NCBI RefSeq assembly: GCF_900107455.1
Contig: NZ_FNQB01000002.1
Span: 1,178,001-1,242,000 of the forward strand
DNA from: Asanoa ishikariensis
GTDB taxonomy: Bacteria; Actinomycetota; Actinomycetes; Mycobacteriales; Micromonosporaceae
Direction: 5' to 3'
Length of the DNA: 64,000 bases
Shown: one piece after another, positions 41,447 to 49,761 of the stretch
Position numbering within the stretch: the stretch's first letter is position 1
Layout of the letters: every line of letters begins with the position of its first letter
Position numbers and translations under genes: made by a program
The notes under the pieces: model-generated
Told to the model about the DNA's origin: nothing
Database searches by the model: none
What the model saw: the letters and a program-made list of their open reading frames with translations, nothing else

Positions 41447-41534
41447 GGCTCGCGGTGCGCAGGGTTACCTGTGTGTCGGGCTGGCGGCGTACCGTTTCGG
41501 TTCGGACTTTGGTTTCTGAAGGGGTGCTGCGACT

Positions 41535-41735
41535 GTGCGGTTGACGGATTTCTGGACGCGGCTCGAGCAGACGTTCGGGCCGGGGTACGCGGCCAGCATC
41601 GCCGCCGACCAGGTGCTGCCCCAGCTCGGTGGGCGCACCATCGAGCAGGCGTTGGACGCCGGGATCGAGACGGTCGTCGTGTGGCGGGCCGTGGTCGCCG
41701 CCTACCCGGACCGAGTGCCGGCGCGGTTGCACTGA
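41535..41735 (+). CDS. DUF3046 protein
   Basis: 66 residues from GTG 41535. MRLTDFWTRLEQTFGPGYAASIAADQVLPQLGGRTIEQALDAG matches DUF3046, a small actinobacterial family almost always encoded immediately upstream of recA (Rv2738c in M. tuberculosis). The function is unknown; the WRAV motif near the C-terminus is conserved. About 170 bp separate it from recA, containing a LexA-type box and two DnaA-box-like sites. Confidence 0.85.
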   Translation: MRLTDFWTRLEQTFGPGYAASIAADQVLPQLGGRTIEQALDAGIETVVVWRAVVAAYPDRVPARLH

Positions 41736-41770
41736 GCCTTTCGCCTTTGCGGCGTGTCGGCCCGCGCCTA

Positions 41771-41782
41771 GAACACCTGTTC
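41771..41782. promoter_or_regulatory. LexA/SOS box upstream of recA
   Basis: GAACACCTGTTC fits the actinobacterial SOS consensus GAAC-N4-GTTC exactly and lies 125 bp before the recA start, the classic position for LexA control of recA. Confidence 0.8.
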
Positions 41783-41787
41783 GGCTA

Positions 41788-41813
41788 TTGTCCACAGCTG
41801 GCGGTTATCCACA
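41788..41813 (+). promoter_or_regulatory. two tandem DnaA-box-like 9-mers upstream of recA
   Basis: TTGTCCACA (41788-41796) and TTATCCACA (41805-41813) are exact high-affinity DnaA boxes of the actinobacterial and E. coli types, in the same orientation, 8 bp apart, just downstream of the SOS box. An alternative reading is a PafBC-type promoter (TTGTC-N12-TA), which has the same spacing but a poor -10 (TTATCC). Confidence 0.5.
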
Positions 41814-41906
41814 GGCGCGGCACGGCGGCTGTTTTCTGTCATACCCAGCGCCTAGGTTGTCCGCGTGACGAAGAGTTCAAAGATGCCGGCGAAGGCAGGG
41901 GTGGCA

Positions 41907-42959
41907 ATGGCAGCAGTGCCTGATCGGGACAAGGCGCTAGACCTTGCTCTCGCGCAGATTGACAAGCAGTTCGGCAAGGGCTCGGTGATGCGGCTGGGGG
42001 AGCGGCCTGTCATCCAGATGGCGGTGATCCCGACCGGGTCCATCGCACTCGACGTGGCGCTCGGCGTCGGCGGTCTGCCGCGCGGTCGAGTCGTCGAGGT
42101 GTTCGGGCCGGAGTCCTCCGGCAAGACGACCGTGGCGCTGCACGCCGTGGCCAATGCCCAGCGGGCGGGTGGCATCGCGGCGTTCATCGACGCGGAGCAC
42201 GCGCTCGACCCCGACTATGCCAGGGCGCTCGGTGTCGACACCGACGCGCTGCTGGTGTCCCAGCCCGACACCGGTGAGCAGGCGCTCGAGATCGCCGACA
42301 TGCTGATCCGCTCCGGCGCGATCGCCATCATCGTCATCGACTCGGTCGCGGCCCTCGTGCCGCGCGCCGAGATCGAGGGCGAGATGGGCGACAGCCACGT
42401 GGGTCTGCAGGCCCGGCTGATGAGCCAGGCGCTGCGCAAGATCACCGGTATCCTCAACAACTCAGGCACGACCGCGATCTTCATCAACCAGCTCCGCGAG
42501 AAGATCGGCGTGATGTTCGGCAGCCCGGAGACCACGACCGGTGGCCGGGCGCTGAAGTTCTACTCGTCGGTGCGCCTCGACGTGCGACGCATCGAAAGCC
42601 TCAAGGACGGCACCGACGTGGTCGGCAACCGCACCCGCGTCAAGGTCGTGAAGAACAAGGTCGCGGCGCCGTTCAAGCAGGCCGAGTTCGACATCATGTA
42701 CGGCAAGGGCATCTCCCGCGAGGGCTCCCTGATCGACGTGGGCGTCGAGCAGAACATCATCCGCAAGTCCGGCGCGTGGTACACGTACGACGGCGACCAG
42801 CTCGGCCAGGGCAAGGAAAAGGCCCGCGAGTTCCTCAAGGAAAACCCCGACGTAGCCGCCGAGATCGAGAAGAAGATCCTCGAAAAGCTCGGCGTCGGTC
42901 AGGGCGCCGGCGCCGGTGACGCGGCTGGCGGCCTCGAGTTGCCGCCGGTCGACTTCTAA
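41907..42959 (+). CDS. recA: recombinase RecA
   Basis: 350 residues from ATG 41907 ([11 protein letters not shown]), the usual actinobacterial start; AGGCAGGGG lies 6 bp upstream. An upstream GTG at 41865 would add 14 residues. Walker A GPESSGKT is at 67-74, Walker [14 protein letters not shown]1/L2 loops [22 protein letters not shown] and [20 protein letters not shown], and the MAW-adjacent helix are intact. No intein is present, unlike M. tuberculosis RecA. RecA forms the presynaptic filament for homologous recombination and drives LexA self-cleavage. recX follows 14 bp later. The C-terminal tail is rich in Gly/Ala. Confidence 0.97.
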   Translation: MAAVPDRDKALDLALAQIDKQFGKGSVMRLGERPVIQMAVIPTGSIALDVALGVGGLPRGRVVEVFGPESSGKTTVALHAVANAQRAGGIAAFIDAEHALDPDYARALGVDTDALLVSQPDTGEQALEIADMLIRSGAIAIIVIDSVAALVPRAEIEGEMGDSHVGLQARLMSQALRKITGILNNSGTTAIFINQLREKIGVMFGSPETTTGGRALKFYSSVRLDVRRIESLKDGTDVVGNRTRVKVVKNKVAAPFKQAEFDIMYGKGISREGSLIDVGVEQNIIRKSGAWYTYDGDQLGQGKEKAREFLKENPDVAAEIEKKILEKLGVGQGAGAGDAAGGLELPPVDF

Positions 42960-42973
42960 CCGGCTGACCGGCG

Positions 42974-44020
42974 ATGGCCGGTCGACGCAGGGGTGCCCGT
43001 TCCGGCCGAGGCTGGGACGCGGCACCGCCACGTCCTAACACCCGCCCGCGCCGCCCCCAACCGGCGCCCGACGGCGAAACCCAGACGGACCCCTCAGCCG
43101 AGTTCCTCTGGCCCGAGGGAGCCGAGACCCTCGGCGACCCTTACGGAGGCCGAGCCGCCGTCCTCGACGACGGTCCCGGATCCACCTCGGCCGCCGAGGG
43201 CTCGGCGTTCGGATTTGGCAGCCGTCGTGTGGGCGGCGGGCAAGGCTTCGGGAGCGGTGACGGCTTGGGCACGGGATCTGACTCGGCTGCGGAGGGCTCG
43301 GCGTTCGGGGGCGGTGGCCGAGGTCGCCGTCGTGCGGGCGGCGGTCAAGGCTTCGGGGGCGGTGACGGGTCGGGCGGTGCTGGCGGTCGGGGGCGGCGCA
43401 GTGGGTTCGGCGCGCCGCGGCGGGTCGTCGCTGAGGGGGAGCCGCCGCCGGCTGACGAGGCGGAGCTGGCGCGGGAGATCTGCCTGCGGCAGCTCGCGGT
43501 GCGCCCACGCACCCGTGCCGAGCTCGCCCGCGCCCTGGCCCGCCGGGGCATCTCGGAGGAGACGGCGTCCGGCGTGCTCGACCGCTACGACGAGGTCGGC
43601 CTGATCGACGACGCCGCGTTCTCGCGCGCCTGGGTGAGCAGTCGCCACGCGGGCCGGGGCCTGGCCCGCCGAGCGCTGGCCAACGAGCTACGCAAACACG
43701 GGGTCGACGCCGACACCGCCGGCGCAGCCCTCGAACAACTAGACGACTCGACCGAGGCCGAAACCGCACGCACCCTGGTCGACCGCAAACTCCGCACGGT
43801 CCGCGGCGACCCCGAACAGGTCTTCCGCAGGCTGGTAGGCATGCTGGCCCGCAAGGGCTACGCCCCGGGCGTGGCCATCCGCGCGGTCAAGGACGCCCTG
43901 GCAGCACAGAGCGCCGAGGCCGCGGAGTTCGTGGAGCAGGTCGACGTCGACGCCCTGACCGAGGCCCAATCGGCGATGGAAGCCGACGCCGACCTCACCC
44001 GCCCGACCGACCAGGACTGA
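42974..44020 (+). CDS. recX: RecX regulatory protein with long low-complexity N-terminus
   Basis: 348 residues, about twice the usual size. The RecX domain starts near residue 163 (AELAREICLRQLAVRPRTRAELARALARRGISEETASGVLDRYDEVGLIDDAAF) and runs to about 310; it inhibits RecA filament extension. Residues 1-160 are disordered Gly/Arg/Ser-rich sequence with two related segments (SAAEGSAFG at 72-80 and 105-113, each followed by GGGQGFG-type repeats), pointing to an internal duplication. The basic Gly-rich composition suggests nucleic-acid contact or phase separation. Located 14 bp after recA, so co-expressed under the SOS box. Confidence 0.9.
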   Translation: MAGRRRGARSGRGWDAAPPRPNTRPRRPQPAPDGETQTDPSAEFLWPEGAETLGDPYGGRAAVLDDGPGSTSAAEGSAFGFGSRRVGGGQGFGSGDGLGTGSDSAAEGSAFGGGGRGRRRAGGGQGFGGGDGSGGAGGRGRRSGFGAPRRVVAEGEPPPADEAELAREICLRQLAVRPRTRAELARALARRGISEETASGVLDRYDEVGLIDDAAFSRAWVSSRHAGRGLARRALANELRKHGVDADTAGAALEQLDDSTEAETARTLVDRKLRTVRGDPEQVFRRLVGMLARKGYAPGVAIRAVKDALAAQSAEAAEFVEQVDVDALTEAQSAMEADADLTRPTDQD

Positions 44021-44601
44021 CTACTGCACCACCGGGGCCGGAGCCGAACTCATCGGTCGGCTCGGCCGTCGGTGGGTGCCGGGCTGATGCGGCGCGGTCA
44101 GCGTTAGCAAGGCGCGCCGCCGCTGCGCGGCGCTATGGCCGTGTCGCTGCGGGCCCGTGTCGCGGCGGGCCCGCGGCGCGGCGGGCCGGCCGGCCGGAAC
44201 GACGTGGCTACCCAGGCCTGCTGACAGGCCAGTTGCTGAGCACAGGCCGTTGCCGGCGGGCCAGGATCAGCCCGTCAACCAGCGGACCACTCAACACAGC
44301 TCTTCGACCTGAGAACTCCGACGCCGGTGCTACTTGACGGTCTCGGACTCTCGGCGCGGATGCCAGGGGGTGCCCTCGGCCTCGCCCGGCGCGTAGTCGA
44401 CCGCACGGTCATCGCTGCGCCGGCACCGGCGGCGAGGGCGGGAGCCAACCAATCCGCCGACTACCGGCGCTGAACGCATGGCCGAGTGCTGCTGACCAGC
44501 CCCGGCTCCAGGTCGATCCCACCGGCGACCCCTGCACATGATCGTGCGGCTCGTCAGGTCAAGCCCGACGCGTCGTGCGGCTAGCAGCGCACGATCACTG
44601 G
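44021..44601. other. 580-bp intergenic region, no convincing gene
   Basis: No open frame with coding character was found. The first 150 bp are GC-rich with hairpin potential (GCGCCGCCGCTGCGCGGCGC near 44114). The right end has a perfect 10-bp inverted repeat TGATCGTGCG/CGCACGATCA (44539-44548, 44588-44597) just beyond the Nudix stop, probably a terminator-like structure for that convergent gene. Confidence 0.5.
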
Positions 44602-45072
44602 TCACACCGCGAGCCAAGCCTCCGCGAAGGGCGTCAGCGCCAGCGCCAGGCACCGCGCCTGATGTGCCGGCAGCGGCGGCACCTCCGCCGGATCGAACCA
44701 ACCAACCGCCACCGACTCGTCGTCGTTGACGTGCGCGACCCCCGACACGAGACGACAACGCACGCCGACCGCGACCCAGTACACCTGATCCCCGTTGGGC
44801 CCCACCGACAGCGGCAGGGACTCCACGGCCAGCAACCGCTCGACCGCCACCTCGACTCCGGCCTCTTCACGCACCTCACGGATGGCCCCGGCCGCCGGCT
44901 GTTCGCCCGGCTCGAGACAGCCGGTCGTCAGCGCCCACTCCCCGGTATCCGACCGTCGCACAAGGAGCACCCGCCCACCCTCGTCCAACACGACCGCGAT
45001 GACGCCAACGAGCGGAAGCGGTGCGCGACCGACCGCAGCACGCAACGCGACGACGAAGTCCGGTATGGCCAC
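44602..45072 (-). CDS. Nudix hydrolase
   Basis: 156 residues. The Nudix box is GCLEPGEQPAAGAIREVREEAGV, matching G-x5-E-x7-R-E-U-x-E-E-x-G-U with all metal-binding glutamates. The N-terminus (PLPLVGVIAVVLDEGGRVLLVRRSDTGEWALTTG) is the typical first strand of MutT/NADH-pyrophosphatase-like enzymes. Substrate (oxidised nucleotides, dinucleoside polyphosphates or sugar-nucleotides) is not deducible; the short length without extra domains suggests a MutT-like hydrolase. Convergent with recX across a 581-bp gap. Confidence 0.9.
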   Translation of the reverse strand: MAIPDFVVALRAAVGRAPLPLVGVIAVVLDEGGRVLLVRRSDTGEWALTTGCLEPGEQPAAGAIREVREEAGVEVAVERLLAVESLPLSVGPNGDQVYWVAVGVRCRLVSGVAHVNDDESVAVGWFDPAEVPPLPAHQARCLALALTPFAEAWLAV

Positions 45073-45629
45073 CAGGGCACGCTAACGACCGACCTCAACG
45101 GTGACTGTGGACCGTGGCTATGGCACCATCGGGTATCCACGTTGCGCGACCGCGCGACTACCGACACGCCACGTGGATGCTGTTGGCAACTTTAGTTACG
45201 GTTCGAAGCGTGTTGAGCAGGTGGTGAGCGCATCCGTGCCCTATGTCCCTCGCCCAGCCGGATCATGAGTCCTTGACCGAACGGCCCCTCGCGACCTAGC
45301 CTCGCGTTACAGATTGGATCGCCCGACCATCGCAGGCTAAGCGCACAACATAGATCGCGTAACAAGACGGCATCACTTTTGGCCAGCTACCCGGCCACAT
45401 ACCCCGTTTTCGGACAGGCCGGTCCGATGACGAGGTGATAGCAGCAGCGGCCAACCGGCGGCGCAGAGGCGCACCGTCGGTCGGCTTGACACGGCCACAG
45501 CCGCCTCGGTCGGGCGTCCGTACAGCCGCGCTCAGAGCGGGAGGGATACCCCCTCCCTTGCGCCGGACCGGTGAATGGAGGCGTCATGACCGGGCGACAC
45601 CGGCGATGCCGCGGTAGGGACGTCCTCGC
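45073..45629. other. 557-bp intergenic region upstream of rny
   Basis: No supported gene. The region is less GC-rich than its neighbours. It contains an inverted repeat ATCCACG/CGTGGAT around 45135-45177 and, 70 bp before rny, a hairpin GGGAGGG(ATACC)CCCTCCC at 45539-45557 that could stall transcription or structure the rny leader. TTGACA at 45486-45491 may be a -35, but no matching -10 was found. Confidence 0.4.
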
Positions 45630-47405
45630 ATGAGCCCACTCGACGTCGTACTCCTCTCCGCGGTCATTCTTCTCGCCGCCGCCGTCCTGGTCGGTCTCGT
45701 GCTGGGTGCCCGCGCGCTGCGCCGGCTCAACACCCAGCCCATCGGACCCACGCCGGAAGACCCCAGCTACACCGCCGAGCGCGAGCGGCACGAACAGTCG
45801 CTGGCGACGCTGCGCACCAAGGCCGAAGAAGTCAGCACCACCGTCGACACCGCGAAGTCCGCTGCCGCCGCCGCGCGCGCCGAGGCCGCCGCCTCCAAGG
45901 CCGAAGCGTCCTCCGCCCGGGCCGAGGCGCGCCGGGTGCTCGACACCGCCCGCGCCGAGGCCGACACCGTTCTGGAGCGCGCGCACAAGCAGGCCGAGCA
46001 GGACGCGGAACAACTACGCGCCGCCGCCCGCCGCAGCGGTGAACGCGAAGCCGCCATGGTCGCCGCCACCACCAAGGAGCACGCCGCCGACGTCGAGCGG
46101 CGCGCGGCCCGGATGGACGAGCGGGAGCGGCTGCACAGCGAAGAGGTCGAGCGGCTCACCGAGCGGGAACGCCGGCTCACCGCCGCCACCGCGGAGCTCA
46201 CCGAACGCGGCCAGGGGCTGACCGCCCGCGAGGTCGCGATCGCCGAGGCCGAGGAGCAGCGCCGCCGGGAGCTCGAGCGGGTCGCCAACCTGACCGCCGA
46301 GGTCGCCCGCACCGAGCTCATCGAGTCGATCGAGGTGCAGGCCAAGCGCGAGGCGGCGATCCTGGTCCGCGACATCGAGGCCGACGCCCGCTCGACCGGT
46401 GAGCAGCGTGCCCGGCACATCGTGGTCGAGGCGATCCAGCGGGTCGCCAGCGAGCAGACCGCCGAGAGCGTCGTCAGCGTGCTGCACCTGCCGGGCGACG
46501 AGATGAAGGGCCGGATCATCGGCCGCGAGGGCCGCAACATCCGGGCGTTCGAGTCGGTCACCGGCGTCAACCTGATCATCGACGACACACCCGAGGCCGT
46601 ACTCCTGTCGTGCTTCGACCCGGTCCGCCGCGAAATCGGCCGGCTCACCCTGGAGAAGCTGGTCCTCGACGGCCGGATCCACCCGCACCGCATCGAGGAG
46701 GTCTTCGAGTCCGCCAAGCAGGAGGTCGAACGCCTCTGCCAGCGGGCCGCCGAGGACGCCCTCGTCGAGGTCGGCATCACCGAGATCCACCCGGAGCTGG
46801 TCACGCTGCTCGGCCGGTTGCGCTACCGCACCAGCTACGGGCAGAACGTGCTCAAGCACCTGGTCGAAACAGCGCACATCGCCGGCATCATGGCCGCGGA
46901 GCTACGCCTGGACGCACCGCTGATCAAGCGCGGAGCCTTCCTGCACGACATCGGCAAGGCACTCACGCACGAGGTCGAAGGCAGCCACGCCCTGATCGGC
47001 GCCGACCTGGCCCGCAAATACGGCGAGTCCGACGAGGTAGTGCACGCGATCGAGGCACACCACAACGAAGTCCAGCCGCAGACCATCGAAGCGGTACTCA
47101 CCCAGGCCTCCGACGCCTGCTCCGGCGGCCGCCCCGGCGCGCGCCGCGAAAGCCTGGAGGCCTACGTCAAGCGCCTCGAGCGCATCGAGGAGATCGCGGG
47201 CGGCAAGACCGGCGTCGAGAAGGTCTTCGCGATGCAGGCAGGCCGCGAGATCCGCGTCATGGTCAAGCCCGACGACGTCGACGACATCGGCGCCGCCGTC
47301 CTCGCCCGCGACGTCGCCAAGCAAATCGAAGAAGAACTCACCTACCCCGGCCAGATCAGGGTGACGGTCGTGCGCGAGTCGCGGGTTACCGAGATCGCCA
47401 GGTAA
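45630..47405 (+). CDS. rny: ribonuclease Y
   Basis: 591 residues. N-terminal span (VVLLSAVILLAAAVLVGLVLGA) anchors the protein. A coiled coil of about 220 residues (Glu/Arg/Ala-rich, from residue ~45) follows, then a KH domain (GDEMKGRIIGREGRNIRAFESVTGVNLIIDDTPEAV with the GRxGRN loop) and an HD domain with HDIGKALTHEVEGSH and EAHHNEV. Endoribonuclease that initiates mRNA decay at the membrane. In actinobacteria with this gene it often lies near recA/miaB. The stop is followed, 30 bp on, by intergenic element copy C. Confidence 0.95.
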   Translation: MSPLDVVLLSAVILLAAAVLVGLVLGARALRRLNTQPIGPTPEDPSYTAERERHEQSLATLRTKAEEVSTTVDTAKSAAAAARAEAAASKAEASSARAEARRVLDTARAEADTVLERAHKQAEQDAEQLRAAARRSGEREAAMVAATTKEHAADVERRAARMDERERLHSEEVERLTERERRLTAATAELTERGQGLTAREVAIAEAEEQRRRELERVANLTAEVARTELIESIEVQAKREAAILVRDIEADARSTGEQRARHIVVEAIQRVASEQTAESVVSVLHLPGDEMKGRIIGREGRNIRAFESVTGVNLIIDDTPEAVLLSCFDPVRREIGRLTLEKLVLDGRIHPHRIEEVFESAKQEVERLCQRAAEDALVEVGITEIHPELVTLLGRLRYRTSYGQNVLKHLVETAHIAGIMAAELRLDAPLIKRGAFLHDIGKALTHEVEGSHALIGADLARKYGESDEVVHAIEAHHNEVQPQTIEAVLTQASDACSGGRPGARRESLEAYVKRLERIEEIAGGKTGVEKVFAMQAGREIRVMVKPDDVDDIGAAVLARDVAKQIEEELTYPGQIRVTVVRESRVTEIAR

Positions 47406-47436
47406 GGGATCAACCCAACCCTTTAGAAGCTGTGCT

Positions 47437-47515
47437 CCCGGGTTCGTCGGGGGCACGACCGTCGCTCCCGCCGGGGACCGGCCGAGGGCCAAACCCGGGC
47501 CCTCGCCCTGCCAGG
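47437..47515 (+). repeat. intergenic element, copy C
   Basis: CCCGGGTTCG ... GGGGCACGACCGTCGCTCCC ... CTGCCAGG. Between the blocks is a variable perfect stem CGAGGGCC/GGCCCTCG around AAACCC. It begins 32 bp after the rny stop, in the orientation expected if it acts downstream of rny. Confidence 0.7.
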
Positions 47516-47710
47516 CCCGCGAAACGCATTCCCAAAGCCGCAAGGCCACGCCTGGCGCTACGAAGCGGCTTACTGCGTCGACCAGGTGGCGGTCACCAGC
47601 AACGGCTCGGCCCGGAACTGTCTCGCTCGGGATCGGCCCGTCGCGTACCGTCGCCGATTGTTTCCCGCCGGGAGCCCTCGGCGGAGTCCCGGATCGAGAG
47701 CAGGTTTGTG

Positions 47711-48091
47711 ATGGCGGCTCGGATCAGTGAGCTCGTGCTCAGTTGCCGCGAACCTGAGGTGCTGGCGCGGTTCTGGTGCGAGGTCCTGGACTTCGTCGTG
47801 CTCGATCGCGAGGACGACGGCTCGGTGGAGATCGGGCCGCGGGAAGGGTTCGGTGGTGCGCAGCCGACGATCATCCTCAGTCGCCAGGACGAGCCGGTGA
47901 AGGGGACATCCCGGCTGCACATCGACGTGAACCCCACCGACCGCGATCAGGACGCCGAGCTCGAACGATTGCTGGGGCTCGGTGCGCGCCCGGCCGACGT
48001 CGGTCAGACGGGTGACGAGCCTTGGCATGTCCTGGCCGACCCCGAAGGCAACGAGTTCTGCCTGCTCAAGGCCCGGCTCAACCCACTCTGA
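47711..48091 (+). CDS. VOC/glyoxalase-fold protein
   Basis: 126 residues from ATG 47711 (GTG 47708 also possible). MAARISELVLSCREPEVLARFWCEVLDFVVLDREDDGSVEI and the second half LHIDVNPTDRDQDAELERLLGLGARPADVGQTGDEPWHVLADPEGNEFCLLK give the paired beta-alpha-beta-beta-beta units of the VOC fold. Divergent metal ligands make the activity (glyoxalase-like, resistance or epimerase) unpredictable. Stands alone between rny and the convergent glutamate transporter. Confidence 0.85.
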   Translation: MAARISELVLSCREPEVLARFWCEVLDFVVLDREDDGSVEIGPREGFGGAQPTIILSRQDEPVKGTSRLHIDVNPTDRDQDAELERLLGLGARPADVGQTGDEPWHVLADPEGNEFCLLKARLNPL

Positions 48092-48136
48092 CGCAACGCG
48101 CGAGGGTGCGGGCTCGACCCGCACCCCGACCGAGGC

Positions 48137-49012
48137 TTACGCGCCCGCGGCCGCGCCGCCGCCGCCCATGGCCGCGCCTGGGTCGATGGCGCGGGGCCTG
48201 ATGCCGCGGCGTTGGCTGCGGCGGTCCAGATAGTTGGCCAGCGAGGTCAGGGCGAAGTTCACGATGATGTAGATGACCGCCACCACGATCGCCGCCGCGA
48301 CCACGTTGCCGTAGTTGGCCGACAGGACGTTGACGCCCAGTTGGAGCAGTTCCGGGTACGAGACGATGTAACCCAGCGCGGTGTCCTTCAGCAGCACCAC
48401 GAGCTGGCTGACGATCACCGGGAGCATCGCGCGGGCCGCCTGGGGGACCAGGATGTGCCGCATCACGAGGCTCTTGCGCATGCCGACCGCGTACGCCGCC
48501 TCGGATTGGCCCCTCGGCACCGAGTAGACACCGGCGCGGAATGCCTCTGCCAGCACCGATCCGTTGTAGAGGGTCAGGCCGATGACCACGGACCAGAACG
48601 GCGGGACGGGCTTCTGGATCAGGAACGGCACGCCGTACGAGATGAAGAAGATCATCAGGAGCAGCGGGACCGCGCGGAAGAACTCGACCACGATGCCGGC
48701 CGGGACGCTGATCCAGCGGTGTTCCGAGAGGCGGCCGACGGAGAAGATCAGGCCGAACGCCAGCGCGAACACCATCGCCGTCGCGGCCGCCTTCAGCGTG
48801 CCCTCGATGCCCGGGATGATGAAGTTGTTCCAGGTGGCCGCCTTGAGGAACGGCTCCCAGAGGATCGCCGCGAACTGGCCCTTCTCGTCGAACTTGCGGT
48901 AGACCCAGTAGAGCACCGCGAGGATCAGCAGACCGAAGACGACGGTCAGAGCCAGGTTGCGAATCCGAGCCCGCGGGCCGGGGTGGTCGTAGAGAACCGG
49001 GTTGCCGCTCAA
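48137..49012 (-). CDS. gluD: glutamate ABC transporter permease GluD
   Basis: 291 residues from TTG 49012, which overlaps the gluC stop as TTGA (49009-49012). Polar-amino-acid permease with a TM1 (LALTVVFGLLILAVLYWVYRKFD), the EFFRAVPLLLMIFFISYG segment, and the EAA loop EAFRAGVYSVPRGQSEAAYAVGMRKSLVMRHILVPQAARAMLP that docks the ATPase. The C-terminal tail MGGGGAAAGA is low complexity. The order gluA-gluB-gluC-gluD on the minus strand is that of the Corynebacterium glutamate uptake operon; the substrate is inferred from this. Confidence 0.88.
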   Translation of the reverse strand: MSGNPVLYDHPGPRARIRNLALTVVFGLLILAVLYWVYRKFDEKGQFAAILWEPFLKAATWNNFIIPGIEGTLKAAATAMVFALAFGLIFSVGRLSEHRWISVPAGIVVEFFRAVPLLLMIFFISYGVPFLIQKPVPPFWSVVIGLTLYNGSVLAEAFRAGVYSVPRGQSEAAYAVGMRKSLVMRHILVPQAARAMLPVIVSQLVVLLKDTALGYIVSYPELLQLGVNVLSANYGNVVAAAIVVAVIYIIVNFALTSLANYLDRRSQRRGIRPRAIDPGAAMGGGGAAAGA

Positions 49013-49683
49013 CGCTTCACCGCCAGTCGGTTGGCCAGCCAGCCGAACAGGTAGCCGACGGGGATCAGCACGGCAGCGAACGTGCCGGCGAAGACCAAGA
49101 AGATCAGGATGACCTGGTCACCGTTGTCGTTGATCAGCTGCTTCATGATGTTGCTGGCTTCGAGCAGGCCGATCGTGCCGACGATGGTGGTGTTCTTGCA
49201 GAGCGCGATCAGCACGCTCCCCAGTGGCGCGATCACCGCGCGGGCGGCCTGGGGGAGCACCACGATCCGCAGGGTCTGCGAGAACGTCAGTCCGATGGCC
49301 CGCGCCGCCTCGGCCTGGCCGGCGGGCACCGTGTTGATGCCCGAGCGCAGCGCCTCGCAGACGAACGCGGCCGTGTAGACCGAGAGGCCGATCACGCCGA
49401 GCCAGAAGTTGTTGAGGTCGATGTCGTCACTCAACGAGATGCTCAGGGTGGCGTACAGGCCGAAGTAGCAGAAGAAGATGATCAGCGTGAGCGGGGTGTT
49501 TCGGAAGATGTTGACCCACGCGGCGCCGAACCAGCGCAGCACCGGCACCGGCGAGACTCGCATCGCGGCGAGCAGTACGCCGAGGACCAGGGCCAGCACC
49601 GCCGACGCACCGGTCATCTTGAGGATCCACATGAACCCCGACACGTACATGTCGAAGTTGGCGGGATCGCTGAACACGGGCAC
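49009..49683 (-). CDS. gluC: glutamate ABC transporter permease GluC
   Basis: 224 residues from GTG 49683. Membrane segments WILKMTGASAVLALVLGVLLAAMR, INIFRNTPLTLIIFFCYFGLY-like and VILIFLVFAGTFAAVLIPVGYLFGWL flank the EAA motif EALRSGINTVPAGQAEAARAIGLTFSQTLRIVVLPQA. Partner of GluD in the translocation pore. It follows a strong intercistronic hairpin, which probably lowers permease expression relative to the binding protein. Confidence 0.88.
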   Translation of the reverse strand: MPVFSDPANFDMYVSGFMWILKMTGASAVLALVLGVLLAAMRVSPVPVLRWFGAAWVNIFRNTPLTLIIFFCYFGLYATLSISLSDDIDLNNFWLGVIGLSVYTAAFVCEALRSGINTVPAGQAEAARAIGLTFSQTLRIVVLPQAARAVIAPLGSVLIALCKNTTIVGTIGLLEASNIMKQLINDNGDQVILIFLVFAGTFAAVLIPVGYLFGWLANRLAVKR

Positions 49684-49719
49684 GCCCCGCTCCTCCCTCT
49701 TCTGGCTCTTACCGCGTAC

Positions 49720-49749
49720 GGGGCCGGCGGCGTGTCCGCCGCCGGCCCC
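49720..49749 (-). terminator. strong intercistronic hairpin between gluB and gluC
   Basis: GGGGCCGGCGGCG (49720-49732) and CGCCGCCGGCCCC (49737-49749) form a perfect 13-bp stem with a 4-nt TGTC loop, 13 bp beyond the gluB stop and without a U-tract. Such hairpins in ABC operons stabilise the upstream binding-protein mRNA and attenuate the permease genes. Confidence 0.7.
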
Positions 49750-49761
49750 GCGCGTCGCGCG

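Noticed and set aside
41865-41906. Earlier GTG start for recA
   Set aside because: Adds 14 residues not seen in actinobacterial RecA; ATG 41907 has a better-placed Shine-Dalgarno.
44330-44758. Minus-strand frame between recX and the Nudix gene
   Set aside because: Overlaps the Nudix gene in another frame, Arg/Gly-rich, no start signal or motif.
45387-46013. Minus-strand Gly-rich frame over the rny start
   Set aside because: Shadow of the rny coiled-coil coding sequence; Gly/Ala-rich with no family signature.
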